From assembly GCA_021532125.1 (NCBI GenBank), contig JADYUX010000006.1, forward strand, positions 1-64,000: a DNA stretch of 64,000 nt, written 5' to 3'. The number at the start of each line of letters is the position of its first letter. Positions within the stretch are counted from its first letter, which is position 1. The position numbers and the translations under genes were made by a program. The DNA is from Arcanobacterium haemolyticum (GTDB taxonomy: Bacteria > Actinomycetota > Actinomycetes > Actinomycetales > Actinomycetaceae). Under the pieces are notes generated by a model that was not told the origin of the DNA, ran no database searches, and was given only the letters and a program-made list of their open reading frames with translations. Of this stretch, positions 44,692 to 54,312 are shown in pieces.

Positions 44692-46014
44692 CTACGAAAT
44701 CTTCTCGACGTTCGCTCCCAAACACCGCAACTTCTGCATGAAATGCTCGTATCCGCGATCGATAATGTCGATCCCCGACACCATCGACGTCCCCTCAGCC
44801 GCAAGCGCCGCAATGAGATGAGAGAAACCGCCGCGCAAATCCGGCACCTCAATATCCGCAGCCGTGAGCGGCGTCGGCCCCTGAATTACTGCCGAATGAT
44901 AGAAATTGCGCTGGCCAAAACGGCACTCAAGGCCGCCAAGGCACTCACGATACGTCTGGATATGCGCACCCATATCCTTGAGGGCGTCGGTGAAACCAAA
45001 GCGGTTCTCGTAGACAGTCTCGTGGACAATGGAAATTCCGTTCGCCTGCGTGAGGGCGACGACGAGAGGCTGCTGCCAATCGGTCATGAATCCGGGATGC
45101 ACATCGGTCTGGAGCGAGATGGAGTGAAGGTCGCCACCCGGATGCCAGAAACGGATACCATCATCGTCAACTTCAAAAGCTCCGCCAACCTTGCGGAACA
45201 TGTTGAGGAAGCTCATCATGTCAGCCTGCTCCGCACCGCGGACGAAAATATCACCCTTCGTCGCGAGTGCCGCACACGCCCACGAGCCGGCTTCGATGCG
45301 ATCAGGAAGTGCTGTGTGCGAGTAGCCGTACAGCTTATCGACGCCTTCAATGCGAATGGTGCGGTCGGTATCAACCGAAATAATTGCGCCCATCTTCTGG
45401 AGGACGGCAATGAGATCCATAATCTCCGGCTCGATGGCTGCATTTGTGAGCTCGGTGATTCCATCGGCCATGACGGCCGTGAGAAGGGTCTGTTCCGTGG
45501 CGCCCACCGAGGGATAGGGCAAACGCACCGGCTTCGCTTTGAGGCCCTTCGGTGCGACAAGGTGCATGCCGGCGGCTTCCTGGATGCGGCGCGCACCGAA
45601 ATCCTGAAGCACCTGCATGTGGAAATCCACCGGGCGATCACCGATGTGGCAACCACCAAGATCAGGGATAAAAGCCTCTCCCATCTTGTGAAGAAGCGGC
45701 CCTGCGAAAAGGATCGGGATACGTGACGAGCCCGCAAGGGTATCCATCGCAACCGGATCGTCGGGCAGATGCGGCTCCCCAGGAGTGATGGCTAGAACGC
45801 CAGCATCCTGGTCGTAATCAACCTCGACGCCATGAAGCTCAAGAAGTGCGCTGACCACATCGACGTCACGAATCAAAGGTACGTTGCGCAATACCGACGT
45901 ATCTGATGCAAGGAGACTGGCCACCATAGCCTTCGATACGAAGTTCTTGGCACCTCGAACCGTGATCTCACCGGTAAGAGGAGTTCCACCGACAACGCGC
46001 AGCAGTCCGCTCAT
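44692..46014 (-). CDS. murA: UDP-N-acetylglucosamine 1-carboxyvinyltransferase
   Basis: First committed step of peptidoglycan synthesis. 440 residues. GEITVRGAKNFVSKAMVASL has Asn in place of the usual Ala after GAKN. GGCHIGDRPVDFHMQVLQDF contains Cys122, the residue alkylated by fosfomycin; many actinobacterial MurA proteins have Asp there. TDWQQPLVVALTQANGIS and YENRFGF are conserved. GAAGGGAAG lies about 5 bases before ATG 46014. Confidence 0.95.
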   Translation of the reverse strand: MSGLLRVVGGTPLTGEITVRGAKNFVSKAMVASLLASDTSVLRNVPLIRDVDVVSALLELHGVEVDYDQDAGVLAITPGEPHLPDDPVAMDTLAGSSRIPILFAGPLLHKMGEAFIPDLGGCHIGDRPVDFHMQVLQDFGARRIQEAAGMHLVAPKGLKAKPVRLPYPSVGATEQTLLTAVMADGITELTNAAIEPEIMDLIAVLQKMGAIISVDTDRTIRIEGVDKLYGYSHTALPDRIEAGSWACAALATKGDIFVRGAEQADMMSFLNMFRKVGGAFEVDDDGIRFWHPGGDLHSISLQTDVHPGFMTDWQQPLVVALTQANGISIVHETVYENRFGFTDALKDMGAHIQTYRECLGGLECRFGQRNFYHSAVIQGPTPLTAADIEVPDLRGGFSHLIAALAAEGTSMVSGIDIIDRGYEHFMQKLRCLGANVEKIS

Positions 46015-46311
46015 GTTCTTCCCTTCTTCCGTGGCAACGACGTGGCGCCACAAGGCTCACAATAGAATAGCCGACAAGTATTCTTTCTGGGCTCTCATGT
46101 GGTGCGGAGCGCGCCGCATGTCGCCTAGAGCGAACGGCATCAATCCTTGTCATTGAGCCATTGACGACGATCGCGAGCGAACCGGGGTGAGGACTCCCCC
46201 GCCGGGCAGTGAGGCTGAGCGTATGCCGACACATGATAAGTGGCGACGATAAAAATCGCCGCCACGTATCTGCTCAGGCACACCGGAGAAGACTGGTGTG
46301 CCGCGTCGTCG

Positions 46312-46965
46312 CTATGCCAGCGGGTCGTCTTGCTGCGGACGTGCAGAGACCACGGGCACCGACGGCAGATGTTTCTTCGGAAGAGTCTTCGGTTTGAACG
46401 TTGGGCGACGAGCCTCGTATTCCTTGATGAGGTCGTCGTCGTGGAGGGTGAGGCTGATGTCGTCGAGGCCTTCGAGGAGGCGCCAACGGGTGTAGTCATC
46501 GATCTGGAATGTGCAGGTGAATCCCTGGCAGGTCACGGTTCGATGAACGAGATCGACAGTAACGTGCGCGCCCGGTTCGTTTTCGAGGAGTTTCCACAAC
46601 TGCTCGATATCTTCCTGAGCGACAACGCCAGCGACGAGACCTTGTTTTCCTGAGTTTCCCCGGAAGATGTCGGCGAATCGAGGGGCGAGTACCGCCTTAA
46701 ACCCGTAGTCTTTGAGGGCCCATACGGCGTGCTCACGTGAGGAGCCTGTACCAAAATCGGGGCCAGCGACGAGCACCGATCCAGGTGCGTACTCGGGCCG
46801 GTTGAGCACAAACGTCGGGTCTTTGCGCAGTGAGGCGAAAAGTGCGTCGTCAAATCCGGTCCGAGTGATGCGTTTGAGGTAGACGGCGGGGATGATCTGG
46901 TCGGTATCTACTTCGCTGCGACGCAGCGGCACCCCAACTCCGGTGTGCGAGGTGAATTTTTCCAT
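46312..46965 (-). CDS. leuD: 3-isopropylmalate dehydratase small subunit
   Basis: With LeuC isomerises 2-isopropylmalate in leucine synthesis. 217 residues. [20 protein letters not shown] and [19 protein letters not shown] are the hallmark swivel-domain motifs. The C-terminal tail (about 195-217) is unconserved. The start is one of two adjacent ATGs (46968 or 46965) behind AAGGA. It lies 67 bases downstream of leuC. Confidence 0.95.
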   Translation of the reverse strand: MEKFTSHTGVGVPLRRSEVDTDQIIPAVYLKRITRTGFDDALFASLRKDPTFVLNRPEYAPGSVLVAGPDFGTGSSREHAVWALKDYGFKAVLAPRFADIFRGNSGKQGLVAGVVAQEDIEQLWKLLENEPGAHVTVDLVHRTVTCQGFTCTFQIDDYTRWRLLEGLDDISLTLHDDDLIKEYEARRPTFKPKTLPKKHLPSVPVVSARPQQDDPLA

Positions 46966-47032
46966 CATGAATCCTTAGAGGTTAAGCCGAAGCTCAGCGT
47001 GGCGCCTGCTCACTGGCGCGCCCGAGCCACTA

Positions 47033-48430
47033 TCAGTCGAGATCGTCAGGGGTCGAGATTGTGCCCCGAACGGCGGTTGCGGCAGCTACCGCCGGAGAGA
47101 CGAGGTGCGTCCGCCCGCCAGGGCCTTGCCGGCCCATAAAGTTCCGGTTGGATGTTGAGGCTGAGCGTTCACCTGGTGAAAGTTTGTCGGCGTTCATCGC
47201 GAGGCACATGGAACAGCCGGCGTTTCGGAACTCGGCACCGAATTCGCGGAAAATCTCGTCGAGACCTTCTTCTTGCGCTTGGATTCGCACGCGAGCCGAT
47301 CCTGGAACGACGAGCACGCGCACATCCTTTGCCTTGTGGCGCCCCTTCATGATGTGGGCGGCGGTGCGCAGATCCTCGATACGTCCATTCGTGCATGAGC
47401 CGATGAATACGGTATTGACGGCAATATCGCGGATCGGCATACCGGGAGTAAGTGCCATGTATTCGATCGCGCGTTCGGCAGCAACTCGCTGTGTTTCGTC
47501 AGCGATATCGACGGGATCGGGGACTGTTGCTGAAATGGGTGCGCCTTGGCCGGGGTTTGTTCCCCACGTGACGAACGGTTCAAGGTCGGAGGCATCGAGA
47601 TCGACGACGGTATCGAAAACGGCGTCGTCGTCGCTCACGAGGGTCGACCAGTACGCGACGGCCTCATCCCAATTCTCTGGGGCGTTCGGGCGGCCTTTGA
47701 TGTAATCGAAAGTCGTCTGGTCGGGAGCGACCATACCGGCGCGTGCACCGGCTTCAATCGACATGTTGCAGATCGTCATGCGTGCTTCCATGGACAGCGC
47801 ACGAATGGCCTCACCGCGGTATTCGATGACGTGCCCTTGCGCACCGTTCGTGCCGATCTTGGCGATGATGGCGAGAATGATATCTTTCGCGCTCGTGCCG
47901 GCTCGGAGTTTTCCGTTGACGTTGACGGCCATCGTTTTGAACGGCGCAAGAGGCAGCGTTTGAGTGGCGAGGACGTGCTCTACTTCGGAGGTGCCGATGC
48001 CGAAGGCAAGGGCACCGAAAGCACCGTGTGTCGAGGTATGTGAATCGCCGCAGACGATCGTCATTCCTGGCTGGGTGATGCCAAGCTGAGGGCCGACAAC
48101 ATGGACGATTCCCTGATCGGCATTGCCGAGAGAGTAAATCGGCACTCCGAATTCCTCGCAGTTCTTCCGGAGTTGGTTGATCTGAGCGCGGGAGACGGGG
48201 TCGGCAATGGGCAGATCGATGTCTACCGTAGGCGTGTTGTGATCCTCCGTGGCAAGTGTTTGGTCGGGACGACGAACCTTGCGCCCGGCTAGGCGGAGTC
48301 CTTCGAAAGCTTGTGGGCTTGTCACTTCGTGGACGAGCTGGAGGTCGATGTATAGCAGATCGGGCGATCCATCTTCCCCATGCTTGACGATGTGATCGCT
48401 CCATACCTTTTCGGCAAGAGTACGGCCCAT
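47033..48430 (-). CDS. leuC: 3-isopropylmalate dehydratase large subunit
   Basis: Aconitase-family subunit carrying the [4Fe-4S] cluster. 465 residues. Cluster ligands are the cysteine in [13 protein letters not shown] and the pair in [30 protein letters not shown] is the conserved central block. AAGGAG lies 6 bases before ATG 48430. It is divergent from the IclR regulator across a palindrome. Confidence 0.97.
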   Translation of the reverse strand: MGRTLAEKVWSDHIVKHGEDGSPDLLYIDLQLVHEVTSPQAFEGLRLAGRKVRRPDQTLATEDHNTPTVDIDLPIADPVSRAQINQLRKNCEEFGVPIYSLGNADQGIVHVVGPQLGITQPGMTIVCGDSHTSTHGAFGALAFGIGTSEVEHVLATQTLPLAPFKTMAVNVNGKLRAGTSAKDIILAIIAKIGTNGAQGHVIEYRGEAIRALSMEARMTICNMSIEAGARAGMVAPDQTTFDYIKGRPNAPENWDEAVAYWSTLVSDDDAVFDTVVDLDASDLEPFVTWGTNPGQGAPISATVPDPVDIADETQRVAAERAIEYMALTPGMPIRDIAVNTVFIGSCTNGRIEDLRTAAHIMKGRHKAKDVRVLVVPGSARVRIQAQEEGLDEIFREFGAEFRNAGCSMCLAMNADKLSPGERSASTSNRNFMGRQGPGGRTHLVSPAVAAATAVRGTISTPDDLD

Positions 48431-48489
48431 GAGTTTCTCCTTCATTCGGTAGATACAAAGGTGGCGAACTCTCATGCGCGCCGCATTTG

Positions 48490-48508
48490 CATCTCACGCT
48501 GTGAGATG
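48490..48508. promoter_or_regulatory. Palindromic operator candidate between leuC and the IclR gene
   Basis: CATCTCAC-GCT-GTGAGATG, a perfect 8-bp inverted repeat with a 3-base spacer, sits just before the IclR start and 60 bases before leuC. It is likely the binding site of the NdgR/LtbR-like regulator. Confidence 0.6.
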
Positions 48509-48521
48509 AGAGTATCAGTTC

Positions 48522-49295
48522 ATGGACACCACTGAAGCGATCTCTCACGAAGTGAACGACGAAGCCGGTAGCGGCGTTGGCGTACTCGACAAAGCCGCCT
48601 CCGTGCTTTCCGCGTTGGAGTCAGGGCCACAAACCCTCGCCCAGCTCGTCTCAGCCACACATCTAGCACGCCCAACAGCCCACCGCCTCGCCGTGGCTCT
48701 CGAATATCACCGTCTCGTCAGCCGCGACATGCAGGGACGATTTGTCCTCGGCCCGCGCCTCGGCGAACTCGCCTCCGCCGCAGGAGAAGACCGCCTCCTT
48801 GCAGCCGCCACACCCGTCCTCATCGCACTGCGCGACCACACCGGCGAATCAGCACAACTCTTCCGCCGCCAAGGCGAACAACGCATCTGCGTCGCCGCAG
48901 CCGAACGCACTATCGGTCTGCGCGATTCCATCCCTGTCGGTGCAACACTCTCCATGAAGGCCGGCTCGTCGGCACAAGTTCTCCTCGCCTGGGAAGAACC
49001 AGACCGCCTCCACCACGGCCTCCACGGCGCAAGCTTCACGGCGACGAACTTGTCCGCGGTTCGTCGCCGTGGATGGGCACAATCCGTCGGAGAACGCGAA
49101 CCCGGCGTCGCCTCCATCTCGGCGCCTGTGCGCGGCCCATCTGGGCGCGTCATCGCCTCAGTCTCCATCTCCGGCCCTATCGAACGCATGGGTCGTCAGC
49201 CCGGACGCCAGCATGCCGCCGCAGTCGTGACGGCCGCTAAGCGCCTCTCAGACGTCATTCAAACCACCGAAGGTCTCGACGCCCGAGCTGATTAA
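48522..49295 (+). CDS. IclR-family regulator (NdgR/LtbR-like)
   Basis: 257 residues. The N-terminal helix-turn-helix (about 20-85) has VLDKAASVLSALESGPQTLA and ARPTAHRLAVALEYHRLVSR. The IclR effector domain (about 90-240) includes LRDSIPVGATLSMKAGSSAQ and SISAPVRGPSGRVIASVSIS. Divergence from leuCD is the standard arrangement of the NdgR/LtbR regulator, which controls leucine and often tryptophan or methionine genes in actinobacteria. Specific ligand unknown. Confidence 0.9.
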   Translation: MDTTEAISHEVNDEAGSGVGVLDKAASVLSALESGPQTLAQLVSATHLARPTAHRLAVALEYHRLVSRDMQGRFVLGPRLGELASAAGEDRLLAAATPVLIALRDHTGESAQLFRRQGEQRICVAAAERTIGLRDSIPVGATLSMKAGSSAQVLLAWEEPDRLHHGLHGASFTATNLSAVRRRGWAQSVGEREPGVASISAPVRGPSGRVIASVSISGPIERMGRQPGRQHAAAVVTAAKRLSDVIQTTEGLDARAD

Positions 49296-49314
49296 CGGTG
49301 ATCCAACGCAGTAC

Positions 49315-49357
49315 AAAGAACGACGAAGAACGGCACACATGTTCTTCGTCGTTCTTT
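49315..49357 (+). terminator. Terminator of the IclR gene
   Basis: A 17-bp perfect stem, AAAGAACGACGAAGAAC/GTTCTTCGTCGTTCTTT, with a 9-base loop and a terminal TTT. Confidence 0.85.
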
Positions 49358-49398
49358 CTATTCCGTCGCCATTCACCCTCCCGGCAAGCCTCGTCCCT

Positions 49399-49404
49399 TA
49401 CCAT
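49399..49404 (+). promoter_or_regulatory. Putative -10 box of a leaderless pimB-like transcript
   Basis: TACCAT, followed by 7 bases and then ATG 49412; no Shine-Dalgarno sequence. Confidence 0.4.
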
Positions 49405-49411
49405 TGACTAC

Positions 49412-50551
49412 ATGCTGCGCACCCTGCTCGTCACAAACGACTTCCCACCCCGAAAAGGCGGTATCCAAACCTATCTCGAAGGTTTCGTTCAAGAGCTCGA
49501 CCCATCGAACCTCGTCGTCTACGCCTCGTCCCCGCCGGACGGCGGCGCCGCCGAGTACGATGCCACCCACCCCTGGCTCACTATCCGCTACCCTGGCACA
49601 ATCATGCTCCCTATCCCGAGCGTTCGCCGCCGCATGCAGGACATTATCCGTGAACACAACATCGAGGTTGTGTGGTTTGGCGCCTCAACACCGTTGGGAA
49701 TCATGGCACGCGCAGCAAAAGCTGCTGGCGCCAAGCACGTCATCTCAACAACTCACGGCCACGAAATCGGCTGGTCAATGGTGCCAGGAAGCCGCTCGGT
49801 CGCAAAAAAGGCACTGCGCAGCGCCGACACCGTCACCTACCTCACCCGAGCCACGCTCCGCCGCCTCCGCTCAGTCATCGGCTCCACCCACATCGTCCGA
49901 ATGCCAGGCGGCATCAACCCGGAGCAATTCGCATTTTCCGCCAGCAACCGAGCCACACTCCGCGCGCGCTACGGCATCGGACAAGAGCCCGTCGTCGTCT
50001 GCATCTCCAGGCTTGTCAAACGCAAAGGCCAAGACACCCTCATTCTCGCGTGGCCAGAAATCCGCGGAGAATTCCCCGACGCCAAACTCGTTATCGTCGG
50101 GAAAGGCCCGTACGCCGACGACCTTCATCACCTCGCCGATATCGTCAGCGGCTCCGACACCGGACTACGCGATTCCATCATCTTCACCGGAGAAGTTCCT
50201 TACGACGAACTTGCCGCTCACTACAGCCTCGGTGACATCTTCGCCATGCCCTGCCGCACCCGCGACGGCGGCCTCGACATCGAAGGCCTCGGAATCGTCT
50301 ACCTAGAGGCCTACGCCGCCGGCCTCCCCGTCGTAGCCGGCGATTCCGGCGGCGCCCCCGAAGCCGTCAAAGTCGGAGAAACCGGGCTCGTCGCAGCGGG
50401 CCATTCTGTTGCCGCAACCTCAGCCAGCATCCGGTACCTTCTCGCCCACCCCGAGAAGGCACGGGCCATGGGCGAAGCCGGTCGCGCGTGGGTGGATGAG
50501 CAATGGCGCTGGCGACACCTCGCCCAGCCTCTCCTCGACGAACTCTCCTAA
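49412..50551 (+). CDS. pimB: GT4 alpha-mannosyltransferase, PimB'-like
   Basis: 379 residues, GT-B fold. LLVTNDFPPRKGGIQTYLEG is the acceptor-side N-terminus, VVCISRLVKRKGQDTLILAW the start of the nucleotide-sugar domain, and GLDIEGLGIVYLEAYAAGLP the EX7E motif. The match is best to PimB', which adds the second mannose to phosphatidyl-myo-inositol mannosides for lipoglycans. The GT87 gene at 30191 could act later in the same pathway. Lipid acceptor is inferred. Its stop overlaps the next gene start by one base. Confidence 0.85.
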   Translation: MLRTLLVTNDFPPRKGGIQTYLEGFVQELDPSNLVVYASSPPDGGAAEYDATHPWLTIRYPGTIMLPIPSVRRRMQDIIREHNIEVVWFGASTPLGIMARAAKAAGAKHVISTTHGHEIGWSMVPGSRSVAKKALRSADTVTYLTRATLRRLRSVIGSTHIVRMPGGINPEQFAFSASNRATLRARYGIGQEPVVVCISRLVKRKGQDTLILAWPEIRGEFPDAKLVIVGKGPYADDLHHLADIVSGSDTGLRDSIIFTGEVPYDELAAHYSLGDIFAMPCRTRDGGLDIEGLGIVYLEAYAAGLPVVAGDSGGAPEAVKVGETGLVAAGHSVAATSASIRYLLAHPEKARAMGEAGRAWVDEQWRWRHLAQPLLDELS

Positions 50552-51357
50552 TGGCACGCTTCGCAATCGCGGCCTCCTCGAATCCGCCCTCCCCACGAAG
50601 GCTCGCTGACCTCGCACGGCTCGAGGATGCGGCGCACAGGGCCGGGCACAGTATCGACCGCCGCTGCCTTGACAAGCTCGCTACCACCGAGGACCCGTGG
50701 CGCTGGAACCCCAAAGCACGCGCCGACTTCATCAACGAAGCCGCCGCCGATCCGGGTATCAGCGCCATCCTCGACATCACCGGCGGCAACCTCGCCAACG
50801 AGATACTCTCCTACCTCGACTGGCCAACGCTCGTAGCCAACCACAAACTCGTCGTCGGCTACTCCGACATCAGTTGCATCCTCGGCGCCCTGCCACACCG
50901 GACTCTCCTGTGGAACCCGCTTCTTGCAGCCGATCTCGGATTCGCTCCCATCGATGAAGCCCTGCAAGGAAAAACAATTCGGCCCCACCTGACGCCCATA
51001 CAGGCGTGCGGCGGCACCCACGATCCCCACGATCGCCTGTGGGCCGGCGGCAACATTCGATGCTTCCTCAAGCTAGCGGGAACACCCTGGTGGCCCAATC
51101 TCGATGGGACAATCCTTCTCATCGAAGGGCTCGCCGTCTCTCTCGAAGCTCTCGCGGCCTACCTCGGCCATCACCGCACGCTGGGAACCTTCGAACATGT
51201 GGAAGGCATCGTCGTCGGCCAACTCACACGGATCGACAATGCCGAACAGCGCAACCAGGCCCTCAGCCTCATCTGTGAATATGCCCCGGCGCTACCCATA
51301 TGGGAGGCACCAACGATCGGACACTCAGCAGATTCGGGCGCAGTGACGCTCGGATAA
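50551..51357 (+). CDS. LD-carboxypeptidase / MccF-like S66 peptidase
   Basis: 268 residues. The nucleophile serine sits in VVGYSDISCILGAL (near 105) after AILDITGGNLANEILSYLDW; NIRCFLKLAGTPWWPNLDGT and the histidine in IGHSADSG complete the family pattern (Ser-Glu-His). S66 enzymes recycle muropeptide tetrapeptides or hydrolyse microcin-C-like compounds. No signal peptide is seen, so it acts in the cytoplasm. Coupled to the pimB-like gene by TAATG overlap. Confidence 0.85.
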   Translation: MARFAIAASSNPPSPRRLADLARLEDAAHRAGHSIDRRCLDKLATTEDPWRWNPKARADFINEAAADPGISAILDITGGNLANEILSYLDWPTLVANHKLVVGYSDISCILGALPHRTLLWNPLLAADLGFAPIDEALQGKTIRPHLTPIQACGGTHDPHDRLWAGGNIRCFLKLAGTPWWPNLDGTILLIEGLAVSLEALAAYLGHHRTLGTFEHVEGIVVGQLTRIDNAEQRNQALSLICEYAPALPIWEAPTIGHSADSGAVTLG

Positions 51358-51360
51358 CGC

Positions 51361-51819
51361 CTACGAGAGCGCCTCAGCAAGCTCAGCCAACTCCGGTACA
51401 TCCTCGCGCGAATGAGAGGACACAACGAGTTCAAGGCCGAACGACTCGGCAAACTTCGCCATCATGTTGTCAATCACCGCGACCTCGTCCTCCGTCGGGT
51501 ATCCGCCTTGGAAGAAGAATATGAGCTTACGTCCGCGCAGCGACGCCCCGTCACGCGCGCTCATACGCTCCATAAGGACCTTGAGAGAACCGCTAACCTG
51601 ATGCCAGTACATCGGCGTCGCCAAGAGAATGAGGTCAGCCTCCTCAAGAGCCTCCCACACCTTGTCGAATTCGTCGCCCTCAATCTGCTGACCGTATAGT
51701 CCGATGCGGTAATCCACGAGGTGGCACGTCGTATGCTCAACGTTGGCCAGGATCTGCTCGCCGCACGTCGCCGTGTTTCCATCGCGTTTACTACTGGCGT
51801 TGATAAATAGAACAGTCAT
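51361..51819 (-). CDS. Flavodoxin-like NAD(P)H-dependent oxidoreductase
   Basis: 152 residues. FINASSKRDGNTATCGEQIL is the FMN-phosphate loop, DLILLATPMYWHQVSGSLKV with LMERM the second FMN-contact block, and KLIFFFQGGYP the third. Resembles the NADPH-dependent reductase/iron-sulfur flavoprotein group without iron-sulfur cysteines. It is convergent with the LD-carboxypeptidase gene, 3 bases apart. Substrate unknown. Confidence 0.83.
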   Translation of the reverse strand: MTVLFINASSKRDGNTATCGEQILANVEHTTCHLVDYRIGLYGQQIEGDEFDKVWEALEEADLILLATPMYWHQVSGSLKVLMERMSARDGASLRGRKLIFFFQGGYPTEDEVAVIDNMMAKFAESFGLELVVSSHSREDVPELAELAEALS

Positions 51820-51976
51820 GTTTGTACTCCCTAGGTAAAACCTACTTTAAGGATAACGGGAAGGAGAGCGCGTCGCTGTCAGAAAGCACCACGTACGGCA
51901 ACACCACGTGTACATTTCGGATGCAGCGCGGTACCCACCTTGCGCCTGAAGCACGGACTGAAACACGAACGAACCT

Positions 51977-52027
51977 CAATAACAGAAAAGGCAGCCCGTA
52001 CCCCAATAACAGAAAAGGCAGCCCGTA
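51977..52027. repeat. Two direct 24-bp repeats at the tRNA cluster terminator
   Basis: Identical 24-base units at 51977-52000 and 52004-52027, separated by CCC. Only the second is completed into the terminator hairpin. The first looks like a local duplication of half the terminator. Confidence 0.8.
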
Positions 52028-52034
52028 GGCTGCC
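52011..52034 (-). terminator. Terminator of the tRNA cluster
   Basis: GGCAGCC-TACG-GGCTGCC, followed in the minus direction by TTTTCT. Confidence 0.85.
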
Positions 52035-52044
52035 TCATATTTTG

Positions 52045-52117
52045 TACCCCCAACCGGATTTGAACCGGTGTTACCGCCGTGAGAGGGCGATGTCCTAGGC
52101 CGCTAGACGATGGGGGC
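52045..52117 (-). tRNA. tRNA-Glu (CTC)
   Basis: A 73-base cloverleaf without encoded CCA. The acceptor is GCCCCCA/TGGGGGT and the anticodon loop is CTCTCAC. The T arm has CCGGTTCAAATCCGG. Identical in sequence to the copy at 52162. Confidence 0.95.
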
Positions 52118-52161
52118 AAAGAACTTCAGTTGTGCCGCGACATCGGAATCAACCGAGAGCG

Positions 52162-52234
52162 TACCCCCAACCGGATTTGAACCGGTGTTACCGCCGTGAG
52201 AGGGCGATGTCCTAGGCCGCTAGACGATGGGGGC
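52162..52234 (-). tRNA. tRNA-Glu (CTC), second copy
   Basis: Same 73-base sequence as the copy 117 bases away; anticodon CTC. The spacers differ, so this is an old tandem duplication or one kept identical by conversion. Confidence 0.95.
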
Positions 52235-52261
52235 CTCATTGAAGAAAACATCCTTCAATCG

Positions 52262-52333
52262 CTGGGGTACCAGGACTCGAACCTAGAATGGATGAACCAG
52301 AATCACCTGTGTTGCCAATTACACCATACCCCA
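52262..52333 (-). tRNA. tRNA-Gln (CTG)
   Basis: A 72-base cloverleaf: acceptor TGGGGTA/TACCCCA, anticodon loop TTCTGGT (CTG), T arm with GGTTCGAGTCC. It lies directly upstream of the two tRNA-Glu genes and downstream of gltX on the same strand. Confidence 0.95.
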
Positions 52334-52594
52334 AGGGTTCTGCCGCTCTCTGAGTAACTCCTCAGTGGCGACGTCTAAGAACTTTACAGGCACTGAGGTC
52401 GAGTTTCAAACTCACACATGGATAGCTGGATCACACTCCCACGAGGTCACGCACCTAACCATTCGCCGCATCATACTTTCGCTCCCCACATGGCCCAGCT
52501 ATTCCCCACTCCATCACACCCCGCATACGAACGTGGTGCGGATTATCCCAACGATAACCCGCACCACACTCGTGCCAAATGTATAGCTTCGACC

Positions 52595-54103
52595 TCAGCC
52601 TTCAAGCTTCGCAAGCAAACGCTCGATGCGACGAACAGCTTCGTCGCGCCCGAGAATCGCAATCGAATCGACGACTGGCAGCGACACGTTCGTTCCCGTC
52701 ATAGCGACGAACAACGGCCCAAAAGCGAGGCGAGGCTTAATCCCCATCTCCTCGACAAGCTTGGCATCAAGCGCCGCCTTAATATGCACTGCATCAAATT
52801 CGTCGAGCGAACCAAAGACCTCTGCCGCGGCCTTGAGCGCAGCCGGAGCCGAATCTTTGAGCTTGCTGACAGCTTTCTCGTTGTACTCGATGTCGTCAGC
52901 GCCGACGAACAGGAACTTCATGAGATCCACGGACTCACCAAGGAGCTGCATACGCGTCTGTGCGAGCGGAGCAGCCTTCTCCAATACCTCTTGTTCGTCC
53001 CGACGGAGCCCGTCGTAGGACGGCGCAGAAACCACGCCTCCGTCATGAAGGTAGGGCACGAGGCGGCTTCGGAAGTCGGCCTCGTCGAGCCGGCGGATAT
53101 GCTCAGCGTTGATAGCAACGCACTTCTTGTCGTCGAAGCGTGCCGGGTTGGGGTTCACGTCAGCAACATCAAATGCGGCAACAAGTTCGTCCTTGGAAAA
53201 GACGTCGTGATCCGGCGCGATCGACCAGCCGAGAAGAGCAAGATAGTTGAGCAAACCTTCGGGGATCATGCCGCGCTTGCGATGAAGGAGAAGGTTTGAT
53301 TCAGGATCACGCTTGGAGAGCTTTTTGTTCCCCTCACCCATGACATAGGGCAAGTGACCAAAGCGCGGGGTAAACTCGGCGATTCCGATTTCTTCGAGGG
53401 CCTTGTAGAGCACGATCTGGCGAGGCGTCGAGGAGAGGAGATCCTCGCCGCGCAGCACGTGTGTGATCTTCATAAGGGCGTCGTCAACAGGGTTGGTGAG
53501 CGTGTAGAGCGGATCGCCGTTAGCACGCACGATCACGTAATCCGGCACCGACCCTGCCTTGAACGTGATCTCTCCACGCACAAGGTCGTCGAACGTGATG
53601 TCGGAATCTGGCATGCGAATACGCAGGACGGGCTCGCGGCCCTCTGCGAGGTAGGCGGCCTTCTGCTCGTCGGTGAGGTTGCGGTCATAACCGTCGTAAC
53701 CAAGTTTGGGATCTTCTCCCTTGGCGCGGTGGCGCGCCTCGATTTCTTCGGGGGTGGAGAAGGATTCGTAGGCGTAGCCAGCTTCAAGGAGCTTGGCTGC
53801 GACGTCGCGGTAGATGTCGCCACGCTCGGATTGGCGGTAGGGTCCGTGTGGCCCACCAACACCTACGCCCTCGTCCCAATCGAGGCCAAGCCATGATAGG
53901 GAATCGAGAATGGCGTTGAAGGATTCTTCAGAATCGCGTGCCGCATCGGTGTCCTCAATGCGGAACACGAATGTGCCGCCGACGTGGCGCGCGTATGCGT
54001 AGTTGAAAAGACATGTGCGCACCATCCCCACATGTGGGGTGCCGGTGGGCGAAGGACAAAATCGAACGCGGATATCTGAGCCCGCTGCAGTGGTAATAGC
54101 CAT
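52595..54103 (-). CDS. gltX: Glutamyl-tRNA synthetase
   Basis: 502 residues, class [21 protein letters not shown] holds the HIGH-type motif and [11 protein letters not shown] the KMSKS-type motif. The helical anticodon-binding domain covers about 330-502. No glutaminyl-tRNA synthetase is visible here; most actinobacteria use a non-discriminating GluRS that also charges tRNA-Gln, followed by GatCAB amidation. The tRNA-Gln and both tRNA-Glu genes lie just downstream. Confidence 0.96.
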   Translation of the reverse strand: MAITTAAGSDIRVRFCPSPTGTPHVGMVRTCLFNYAYARHVGGTFVFRIEDTDAARDSEESFNAILDSLSWLGLDWDEGVGVGGPHGPYRQSERGDIYRDVAAKLLEAGYAYESFSTPEEIEARHRAKGEDPKLGYDGYDRNLTDEQKAAYLAEGREPVLRIRMPDSDITFDDLVRGEITFKAGSVPDYVIVRANGDPLYTLTNPVDDALMKITHVLRGEDLLSSTPRQIVLYKALEEIGIAEFTPRFGHLPYVMGEGNKKLSKRDPESNLLLHRKRGMIPEGLLNYLALLGWSIAPDHDVFSKDELVAAFDVADVNPNPARFDDKKCVAINAEHIRRLDEADFRSRLVPYLHDGGVVSAPSYDGLRRDEQEVLEKAAPLAQTRMQLLGESVDLMKFLFVGADDIEYNEKAVSKLKDSAPAALKAAAEVFGSLDEFDAVHIKAALDAKLVEEMGIKPRLAFGPLFVAMTGTNVSLPVVDSIAILGRDEAVRRIERLLAKLEG

Positions 54104-54300
54104 GATGGTCTAAGGATAACTCTCACTCCCCCACCATTGCGCTTTCGCACGCGGTATTGTGACGACGACGAAGCTCATGGAGTTTGTGGAATTCCCACTC
54201 GTCCTTTCCTGGCATGGACACCATCTTCTCCGCATATCGTTGTGCCCGTTCTTCACCTGGGCCGATGTGGATGTGTCGCGCGCCGTTTCGCCGTGAGGAC

Positions 54301-54306
54301 TAGGCT
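54301..54306 (+). promoter_or_regulatory. Putative -10 box of a leaderless PatB/MalY-like gene transcript
   Basis: TAGGCT, followed by 6 bases and then ATG 54313; no Shine-Dalgarno sequence. Confidence 0.4.
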
Positions 54307-54312
54307 TGTCTC

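Noticed and set aside
44725-45726. Long plus-strand frame opposite murA
   Set aside because: Shadow of murA in high-GC-type codon use; lacks a ribosome site and domains.
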